Part shown: positions 1 to 4,357 of the stretch, piece after piece
Layout of the letters: each line of letters opens with the position of its first letter
Position numbering within the stretch: position 1 is the stretch's first letter
Notes under the pieces: model-generated
Database searches by the model: none
What the model saw: the letters and a program-made list of their open reading frames with translations, nothing else
Told to the model about the DNA's origin: nothing
Assembly (NCBI GenBank): GCA_963630555.1
Contig: CAVGND010000049.1
Location: 1 to 8,471, forward strand
DNA: 8,471 nt
Origin: CAVALG01 sp963630555
GTDB lineage: Bacteria > Bacillota > Clostridia > Oscillospirales > Acutalibacteraceae
Direction: 5' to 3'
Position numbers and translations under genes: made by a program

Positions 1-2
1 CA

Positions 3-92
3 TATGCGGTGAATGTGACCTATAACCGCGACCTTAACAGGGTCGTTGAAGAACTGCAGCAGGCGATAATTTCATTAAAAGGAAATTTATAA
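3..92 (+). CDS. C-terminal end of a truncated upstream gene, probable phage structural or tail-associated protein
   Basis: An open frame enters from the left edge and ends at TAA (90-92). Only about 29 residues are visible, ending in LNRVVEELQQAIISLKGNL, with no stop before. From memory, short C-termini of this kind (acidic and hydrophobic, ending in a variant of AIISLGGN) occur in the last structural proteins before the lysis cassette of Firmicutes prophages. Its position 31 bp before an endolysin fits that. No function can be read from so short a fragment. The call rests on context, and it could be any upstream protein. Confidence 0.5.
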   Translation, partial: YAVNVTYNRDLNRVVEELQQAIISLKGNL

Positions 93-123
93 CAGTCGCC
101 TGACCGATTAAGGGGGAAAATCT

Positions 124-1158
124 ATGGCAAAAGTATATTTATCGCCGGCAATGCACAAATGGAACCCTTGCGCAATCGCCGGAATGGACGAAACCACTGA
201 AAATAATATGTATATTGACGAACTTGTGCCGTTTTTGAACGCCTGCGGAATAGAATGGAAACGCGGTGTAAGGCGAACGCCGAAATCGGGCGAAAACGGC
301 GATAAGATAATGCGGCAAAACATCAGGGAGTCTAACTCTTGGGGCGCGGATATCCACTATATTTCCCACACCAACGCCGCAAACGGGCAGGTTAAGGGCT
401 ACCGCCCGATAATTTACCCGAAAAATAACGCAAAGGGCGAGAAATTGGCGGCGATTTTGCTCGCAAAGCGGAATGAAATATACCCGTTCGGCAGTCAACT
501 TAACCGCCGCGGCGATTTGGCTGAATTAAGCGATACAAACGCGGTTGCGTACTATGAGGAACACGTTTTCCACGATAATTTGGAGGATGACACCTGGTTC
601 CACAATAATATGAGAAATATCGCAAGGCAGACGGCAAAAGGCTTTTGCGAATATTTCGGCATAGCGTTTAAAGACCCGTACGAGGGCGGCGATGTCAAAC
701 CTGCCACGCAGCCGCAGCCGCAGCCGCAATCGCAGCAGACGACGGGCGGCGATGTGTATTATGCGGTTTATGCCGGCGGCAGATGGCTGCCCGAAGTTAA
801 GAATCACGACGATTACGCAGGGCTTAAAGGCGTGCCGATACAGGCGCTTAAAATGCGGCTTTCAAGCGGCGATGTCAAGTACAGAGCCCATATAATCGGC
901 GGAAAAATCGGCGGCAGAAAATACCGTCCGCAATGGCTGCCTTGGGTAAAAAATCACGAGGATTACGCCGGGATTTACGGGCTTAATATTGATATGATAC
1001 AGGCGTCGGCAAGCAGTAAAAGGATTATTTACCGCACGGAATGCGTCGGTTCGGGCAACTATCTGCCCGAAGTTGAGGGATATAACAATTCCGATGTGAA
1101 CGGCTACGCCGGCATCGGCGGCAAACCGATTGATAAATTTCAGGCACGGATTGTTTAG
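124..1158 (+). CDS. Phage-type N-acetylmuramoyl-L-alanine amidase (endolysin) with three C-terminal wall-binding repeats
   Basis: This is a 344-residue protein that should cut the amide bond between N-acetylmuramic acid and L-alanine in peptidoglycan. Residues 1-180 fit the zinc-dependent Amidase_3 fold. They open with VYLSP, then H11 and E26 (or E23) as possible metal ligands, H82 in an ISHTNAA motif (family form SIHxNA), and E146 in EEHVFHDN at the usual catalytic Glu position. A Gln/Pro linker (about 196-206, from CAGCCG-type repeats) leads to three repeats at about 221-240, 271-290 and 314-336. Each carries W/Y-LP-x-V, then (D)YAG, G and I, like clostridial ChW-type wall-binding repeats. 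There is no signal peptide, so export would depend on the holins downstream. The start is ATG 124 behind AGGGGG (111-116). The ligand assignment is by eye. The repeat family is less certain than the amidase call. Confidence 0.87.
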   Translation: MAKVYLSPAMHKWNPCAIAGMDETTENNMYIDELVPFLNACGIEWKRGVRRTPKSGENGDKIMRQNIRESNSWGADIHYISHTNAANGQVKGYRPIIYPKNNAKGEKLAAILLAKRNEIYPFGSQLNRRGDLAELSDTNAVAYYEEHVFHDNLEDDTWFHNNMRNIARQTAKGFCEYFGIAFKDPYEGGDVKPATQPQPQPQSQQTTGGDVYYAVYAGGRWLPEVKNHDDYAGLKGVPIQALKMRLSSGDVKYRAHIIGGKIGGRKYRPQWLPWVKNHEDYAGIYGLNIDMIQASASSKRIIYRTECVGSGNYLPEVEGYNNSDVNGYAGIGGKPIDKFQARIV

Positions 1159-1217
1159 ATGTTAGATGTGGGGTACTAGATGTTAGACGCTAGAGAGTAG
1201 ACATTAGACGAGGGTGA
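1155..1217. repeat. Heptamer repeat array 1 (TTAGNNN), starting at the endolysin stop codon
   Basis: Nine consecutive 7-bp units fill this stretch in unbroken register: TTAGATG twice, TGGGGTA, CTAGATG, TTAGACG, CTAGAGA, GTAGACA, TTAGACG and AGGGTGA. The first unit includes the TAG stop of the endolysin gene. The period is seen directly; the unit name TTAGNNN is my own summary. Bases 1156-1180 recur at 8357-8381 with one mismatch, so this is not simple local slippage. Confidence 0.85.
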
Positions 1218-1221
1218 CGGT

Positions 1222-1257
1222 AGTTTGCGGGCTGACGGTAAGCACAAACCACTTGCC
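1222..1257. repeat. Dispersed repeat module, copy A (36 bp, hairpin-forming)
   Basis: This 36-bp stretch is identical to copy B at 1311-1346. GTTTG (1223-1227) can pair with CAAAC (1245-1249) around a GC-rich loop. It sits between two heptamer arrays and is followed by GCCCATTCTAGATG, which leads into the next array. Related, diverged copies lie near the right end of the window. Confidence 0.85.
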
Positions 1258-1264
1258 GCCCATT

Positions 1265-1306
1265 CTAGATGTTAGACGTTAGACTTTAGATATTAGATGT
1301 GGTGAA
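1265..1306. repeat. Heptamer repeat array 2 (TTAGNNN)
   Basis: Six 7-bp units stand in register: CTAGATG, TTAGACG, TTAGACT, TTAGATA, TTAGATG and TGGTGAA. The closing TGG-type unit also occurs inside arrays 1 and 4, so the internal order of variants is partly conserved among arrays. Confidence 0.85.
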
Positions 1307-1310
1307 CGGC

Positions 1311-1346
1311 AGTTTGCGGGCTGACGGTAAGCACAAACCACTTGCC
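1311..1346. repeat. Dispersed repeat module, copy B (36 bp)
   Basis: This is an exact copy of 1222-1257, offset by 89 bp. Unlike the other copies it is not followed by an ATTCTAGA heptamer. It runs straight into the palindromic element at 1345, sharing its last two bases. This suggests either that the palindrome inserted here or that the two elements are parts of one composite. Confidence 0.85.
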
Positions 1347-1400
1347 TCCCTCTGACGAGGGAGGTGGGTTTTGACCTTCGGTCAAAACTCGGAGGGAGAG
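1345..1400. repeat. Multi-arm palindromic (REP-like) intergenic element
   Basis: Hairpin 1 is CCTCCCTC (1345-1352), loop TGAC, then GAGGGAGG (1357-1364), a perfect 8-bp stem. Hairpin 2 is GTTTTGACC (1368-1376), loop TTC, then GGTCAAAAC (1380-1388), a perfect 9-bp stem. The right flank GAGGGAG (1392-1398) is also complementary to the left arm CTCCCTC (1346-1352). The element can therefore fold as two adjacent hairpins, or as a long outer stem enclosing hairpin 2. From memory, dispersed elements opening with a CTCCCTCTGACGAGGGAGG-like palindrome are common between genes of gut Clostridia. No U-tract follows, so it is not an intrinsic terminator. Confidence 0.75.
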
Positions 1401-1560
1401 ATAACTAAGGCTAACAGTCAACCACCGACCGAGGCGTCAGCCGGGAGTTACGCCACGGCGGTATATGCCGTCCTATGACATCCGACATCCAAAACGCCTT
1501 CCTTCGGCTTGCCGCCGCCGAAGGTTGAACCCCATACGGCGGCAGAACGGAGAATTTTAA
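1401..1560. other. Remaining intergenic DNA before the holin module, with one GC hairpin
   Basis: I see no open frame with a ribosome binding site and no clear promoter here. One perfect inverted repeat is CCTTCGGC (1501-1508) with GCCGAAGG (1517-1524), an 8-bp stem and 8-nt loop. It lacks a T-run, so it is not a normal terminator. ACGGC/GCCGT (about 1455-1471) is a weaker 5-bp stem. ACGGAG (1547-1552) is the Shine-Dalgarno sequence of the gene starting at 1561. Confidence 0.6.
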
Positions 1561-1776
1561 ATGAGCAGTGAAGTATTAGTTTCTCTTATAGCCTTTGCCG
1601 GAACGGCTTTGGGCACTTTCGGGGGAATAATCACATCCTCCAAAATGACCAATTACAGGCTTATGCAGCTTGAAAAAAAGGTCGGGGAACACAACGGTTT
1701 TGCGCAAAGGATACCGGTGATTGAAGAACAGATACACTCGATAAATCGCCGACTTAAAAAACTGGAGGAGGAATGA
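1561..1776 (+). CDS. Small holin-like membrane protein of the phage lysis module (hydrophobic N-terminus plus coiled coil)
   Basis: This is a 71-residue protein with one hydrophobic helix at about 4-24 (VLVSLIAFAGTALGTFGGII) and a polar, heptad-like tail at about 31-71 (NYRLMQLEKKVGEHN and onwards) that should form a cytoplasmic coiled coil. This layout, with TSSKxTNYRxxQLEKKV after the helix, is one I recognise from Clostridia prophages beside endolysins and holins. It resembles XhlA/BhlA-type lysis proteins in size and topology. It probably helps form or regulate the membrane lesion that lets the endolysin reach the wall. The start is ATG 1561 with GGAG (1549-1552). Its stop overlaps the next start by 4 nt, so the two are probably co-translated. 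The exact holin class is uncertain. Confidence 0.75.
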   Translation: MSSEVLVSLIAFAGTALGTFGGIITSSKMTNYRLMQLEKKVGEHNGFAQRIPVIEEQIHSINRRLKKLEEE

Positions 1777-2003
1777 TTTTGAAGGAAAAATATAAAAAAT
1801 GGCTGCGTGCCGCCGCGGTTCGTGCGGTGCGTACGGTTGCACAGGCGGCAATAGCCGCAATCGGCACATCGGCGATGATGGGCAGTGTAAACTGGCTTGC
1901 GGCAGCCTCATCCGCCGCCCTTGCAGGCGTGCTCTCGCTCCTTACTTCGGCGGCGGGGCTCCCTGAAATCGACGGCGAAAAAGGGAACGCCGACCCCGCA
2001 TAA
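1773..2003 (+). CDS. Phage holin, r1t-like family
   Basis: This is a 76-residue protein with a basic N-terminus (KEKYKKWLRAAAVRAVR) and two Ala-rich hydrophobic segments at about 19-36 and 41-60. Between them lies G-S-V-N-W, and an acidic tail follows. The pattern RAVRTxAQxA...IGT...VNWL...LSxLTS matches my memory of the phage r1t holin family, small two-helix proteins that permeabilise the membrane for endolysin. The start at 1773 overlaps the previous stop as ATGA. It sits only 4 nt after GGAGG (1764-1768), so the in-frame TTG at 1779 (10-nt spacing) is a credible alternative that would remove two residues. The last codon and stop overlap the proposed -35 of the spoVAE promoter. Confidence 0.8.
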   Translation: MILKEKYKKWLRAAAVRAVRTVAQAAIAAIGTSAMMGSVNWLAAASSAALAGVLSLLTSAAGLPEIDGEKGNADPA

Positions 2004-2027
2004 TTGCCCGAAAAAATGCGCATAATA
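1998..2027 (+). promoter_or_regulatory. Candidate sigma-G (forespore) promoter of spoVAE
   Basis: GCATA (1998-2002), an 18-nt spacer and CATAATA (2021-2027) fit the published Bacillus sigma-G consensus (GHATR, 17-18 nt, CATWHTA) at every position. The location, directly before a SpoVA gene, is where such a promoter is expected, since spoVA is a forespore sigma-G target. One caveat: initiation about 7 nt downstream (near 2034) would give a leader of only about 16 nt, with the ribosome binding site at its extreme 5' end. Confidence 0.65.
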
Positions 2028-2034
2028 TTCCCGA

Positions 2035-2042
2035 AGGCGGTG
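2035..2042 (+). promoter_or_regulatory. Shine-Dalgarno sequence of spoVAE
   Basis: AGGCGGTG differs from AGGAGGTG at one base and lies 7 nt before ATG 2050. This supports that start, and supports independent translation of spoVAE from the holin genes. Confidence 0.75.
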
Positions 2043-2049
2043 TGATTTT

Positions 2050-2403
2050 ATGCATTATATTACGGCGTTTCTCGTGGGCGGAGTTTTGTGCCTCGTCGGT
2101 CAACTGCTGATCGACCTGACCAAACTTACGCCTGCAAGGATATTGGTAGCCTATGTTATTTCGGGCGTGGCACTGACTGCGCTGGGCGTCTATAAACCGA
2201 TTGCGGACTTTGCCGGCGCGGGCGCCACGGTGCCGCTGACCGGCTTCGGCTACACAATTGCCGCAGGGGTTGAAAAAGCGGTGAAATCAAACGGACTTTT
2301 GGGCGCGCTAAGCGGGGGATTGACCGCCACGGCACCGGGAATAACCGCAGCCGTCGTTTTCGGATGGCTTATTGCGTTGTTCGCAAGACCTAAAAGTCGC
2401 TGA
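2050..2403 (+). CDS. spoVAE: Stage V sporulation protein AE (SpoVAE/SpoVAEb), spore DPA channel subunit
   Basis: This is a 117-residue integral membrane protein, matching the roughly 116-residue SpoVAEb type. The diagnostic conserved segment GAGATVPLTGFG lies at 56-67. Hydrophobic helices lie at about 4-22, 29-48 and 96-113. Other family-like features are LTPARILV (26-33), LGVYKP (45-50) and GLLGALSGG (82-90). SpoVA proteins sit in the forespore inner membrane and move Ca-dipicolinic acid in during sporulation and out at germination. It is usually encoded with spoVAC and spoVAD; neither is in this window. It stands alone between a prophage lysis module and its own terminator, with a sigma-G-like promoter. 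The family call is firm. Whether it is the primary or an extra copy cannot be told here. Confidence 0.93.
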   Translation: MHYITAFLVGGVLCLVGQLLIDLTKLTPARILVAYVISGVALTALGVYKPIADFAGAGATVPLTGFGYTIAAGVEKAVKSNGLLGALSGGLTATAPGITAAVVFGWLIALFARPKSR

Positions 2404-2450
2404 CGGTGCGGGGCGCAGTCGGTAAATTACAAATCAATAATTCCTGATTA

Positions 2451-2487
2451 AGCCGCACGGGCGACCTCGCCGCCCGTGCGGCTTTTT
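2451..2487 (+). terminator. Intrinsic terminator after spoVAE
   Basis: A perfect 13-bp GC-rich stem pairs AGCCGCACGGGCG (2451-2463) with CGCCCGTGCGGCT (2471-2483) around the 7-nt loop ACCTCGC. It is followed by a T-run (2483-2487). It lies 48 bp after the spoVAE stop and should end transcription from the left, insulating the parAB promoter. Confidence 0.93.
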
Positions 2488-2569
2488 GCGTCTGCTCCAA
2501 GGCTGCGGCGGAATTTTTATACAATAGTGTGAACAAAGCCAAGGACTTTCTACATAAAAAATTAACAAT

Positions 2570-2585
2570 TGTTTCACATGAAACA
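2570..2585. promoter_or_regulatory. parS: parS partition site (one mismatch from consensus)
   Basis: TGTTTCACATGAAACA differs from the bacterial parS consensus TGTTTCACGTGAAACA at one central base, which breaks the perfect palindrome. ParB (Spo0J) loads here as a CTP-dependent clamp and spreads. The site lies 13 bp before the -35 region of the parAB promoter, so ParB loading may also dampen its own transcription; that part is inference. Confidence 0.9.
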
Positions 2586-2597
2586 TTCTGAAAACAC

Positions 2598-2626
2598 TTT
2601 ACTTTTCTGCCCAATGCTGATATAAT
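2598..2626 (+). promoter_or_regulatory. Sigma-A-type promoter of parAB
   Basis: The -10 is a perfect TATAAT (2621-2626), preceded by TGA (2618-2620), making an extended -10. With a 17-nt spacer the -35 is TTTACT (2598-2603), four of six matches to TTGACA. Transcription should begin near 2633, giving a leader of about 46 nt before the parA ATG. Confidence 0.78.
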
Positions 2627-2678
2627 ATCAAGGCGGCGGTTGAATGCGCCGCATAATGATGTTAAAAAGGGTGGTTGT

Positions 2679-3458
2679 ATGGGTAAGGTCGTTGCGATCG
2701 TCAACCAAAAAGGCGGAGTCGGAAAAACGACGACTGCTGTCAATCTTGCGGCAGGTTTGGGTATCGCCGGCAAGAAGGTGCTTTTGATAGATATTGACCC
2801 GCAGGGCAACACAACAAGCGGATACGGCATTGATAAACGGGCGGTTCAGGCTTCGTCTTATAATATGCTTATCGGCAAAGCGTCTGCGGCTGTTGCCACG
2901 GTGAAAACCAAGTTCAAAAATGTTTCGGTGATACCCGGAACCATGGAGTTGGTCGGCGCCGAAATTGAGTTGACCGAGATTGAAAATGAGCGTGAATTCT
3001 GCCTTAAAAAGGCGATTGCTCCCGTCACCGATGATTACGACTACATTCTTATCGACTGCCCGCCCTCACTCGGGCATATAACCCTTAATTGCCTTTGCGC
3101 CTGCGACACCTTTTTGGTGCCGATTCAGTGCGAATACTTTGCGCTTGAGGGTCTGTCGCAATTAATGGCGACCGTCAGGCAGGTTAAGCGGCTTTACAAT
3201 CCCGCAATTGAACTTGAGGGCGTCCTGCTTACAATGTATGACGGCAGGCTGAACCTGACGCAGCAGGTTGTGGGTGAAATTAAAAAGTTCTTCCCGAAAA
3301 AACTGTTCCGCACGATTATACCGCGCGGCGTTCGCCTGTCGGAGGCACCGTCATTCGGCGAGCCGGTGCAGTATTACGACAAACGCAGCAAAGGCGCAAA
3401 AGCATATGACGATTTGGCAAAAGAACTTATTAAAAACAACAGGAGGACAGGGGTATGA
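2679..3458 (+). CDS. parA: ParA/Soj chromosome-partitioning ATPase
   Basis: This is a 259-residue MinD/ParA-type ATPase. The deviant Walker A KGGVGKTT (11-18) carries the signature K11 and catalytic K16. Walker A' follows in IDPQGN (D40), and Walker B in ILIDCPPS (D126). The length and absence of an N-terminal helix-turn-helix match chromosomal Soj, not plasmid type Ia ParA. It binds DNA as an ATP sandwich dimer; ParB stimulates its ATPase to drive origin segregation. In Bacillus it also acts on DnaA and sporulation. The frame extends upstream to TTG 2640. I chose ATG 2679 because GGGTGG (2669-2674) lies just before it and the protein then begins MGKVVAIVNQKGG, as the family does. The stop overlaps parB by 4 nt. 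Confidence 0.95.
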   Translation: MGKVVAIVNQKGGVGKTTTAVNLAAGLGIAGKKVLLIDIDPQGNTTSGYGIDKRAVQASSYNMLIGKASAAVATVKTKFKNVSVIPGTMELVGAEIELTEIENEREFCLKKAIAPVTDDYDYILIDCPPSLGHITLNCLCACDTFLVPIQCEYFALEGLSQLMATVRQVKRLYNPAIELEGVLLTMYDGRLNLTQQVVGEIKKFFPKKLFRTIIPRGVRLSEAPSFGEPVQYYDKRSKGAKAYDDLAKELIKNNRRTGV

Positions 3459-4303
3459 GTGCAAAAAAAGGGTTAGGCAAGGGGCTTGAGTCGCTTTTTG
3501 TTGAAAATTCGTCGGAAAACGGCTCCGCAATCGAGGTTCGCCTTTCCGAAATCGAACCGAACCGTGAACAGCCCAGAAAATATTTTAATGACGAATCCAT
3601 AGAAGAATTGAGCGAGAGCATTAAAAAACACGGACTTATCCAGCCGATTGTGGTGCGTCCGCTTGTCACGGGCGGCTACCGCATAATAGCGGGTGAGCGA
3701 AGATGGCGTGCTTCACGCAAGGCGGGGCTCACCACCGTGCCGGTAATCGTAAAAGAAATCGACGATTTGGGCGCCGCCGAACTGGCACTTATAGAAAATT
3801 TACAGCGTGAGGACTTGAACCCGATCGAAGAAGCAGAGGGTTACCGTTCGCTTATGGATAATTTCGGCTTAACACAGGAGCAGGTTTCCGAAAAAGTGGG
3901 TAAATCACGCCCGGCAATTGCCAACGCACTTCGCCTTTTGGCGCTTAATGATGAAGAAGTGAAAGCGCTTGCCGACGGTAAAATTACCCGTGGGCACGCA
4001 AGAACCCTGCTGTCAATAAAGGGCGAAACCGCGCGAAAAGAGGCGCTTGCCCTTGCAAAAAGAGGCTGCAGTGTCCGTGAATTAGAAACATTTTCCAAAA
4101 AAGCCGCCAAAAGCGAACGCGCCCCGAAAAAGAGCGAACCGAAGCCCAAATTTTTGACCGAGGTTGAAATTGCGCTGACCCGTGAAGTCGGGCGTAAGAT
4201 AACCGTAACCGGCAACGGTAAGGGCGGCACGATACACATAGAATTTTTTGACGACGACGACCTTAAAGAGATGGCTGAACGCATAGCCGGAATAAATTTT
4301 TGA
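3455..4303 (+). CDS. parB: ParB/Spo0J chromosome-partitioning protein
   Basis: This is a 282-residue CTP-dependent DNA clamp that loads at parS, spreads, and recruits SMC and ParA. The basic N-terminal MSAKKGLGKGLESLF peptide is the Soj-stimulating signature. The CTP-binding core has GERRWRA (80-86) and ENLQRED (114-120). The helix-turn-helix for parS lies at about 139-162 (LTQEQVSEKVGKSRPAIANAL). A Lys/Ala/Pro linker (about 215-233) leads to the C-terminal dimer domain (about 236-282). The start is ATG 3455 with AGGAGG at 3441-3446. It is coupled to parA by an ATGA overlap and a matching parS lies upstream. ParB, not its paralogue Noc, is favoured because Noc recognises a different site. Confidence 0.95.
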   Translation: MSAKKGLGKGLESLFVENSSENGSAIEVRLSEIEPNREQPRKYFNDESIEELSESIKKHGLIQPIVVRPLVTGGYRIIAGERRWRASRKAGLTTVPVIVKEIDDLGAAELALIENLQREDLNPIEEAEGYRSLMDNFGLTQEQVSEKVGKSRPAIANALRLLALNDEEVKALADGKITRGHARTLLSIKGETARKEALALAKRGCSVRELETFSKKAAKSERAPKKSEPKPKFLTEVEIALTREVGRKITVTGNGKGGTIHIEFFDDDDLKEMAERIAGINF

Positions 4304-4357
4304 TTTAGGCAATTTGGCAATATTTGATTGCACCGAAATTAGAAAGCAGATGGTTTT

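Noticed and set aside
692..895. Plus-strand 67-residue frame rich in Arg/Ser
   Set aside because: It is the out-of-frame reading of the CAGCCG linker inside the endolysin gene.
1501..1524. Intrinsic terminator
   Set aside because: The 8-bp hairpin is good but is followed by TTGAACCCC with no T-run, and the same-strand holin gene follows directly.
2640..2678. Thirteen extra N-terminal residues for ParA starting at TTG 2640
   Set aside because: ATG 2679 has its own Shine-Dalgarno sequence, and the protein then starts exactly as Soj proteins do. TTG 2640 lies only about 7 nt after the predicted transcription start.
2390..2830. Minus-strand coding sequence of 146 residues
   Set aside because: It crosses the spoVAE terminator, parS, the parA promoter and the conserved ParA Walker A region, so it is a shadow frame.
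4304..4357. Separate promoter for the OpgB-like gene
   Set aside because: The 54-bp gap has no convincing -35/-10 pair. Read-through from parAB or a promoter inside parB is simpler.
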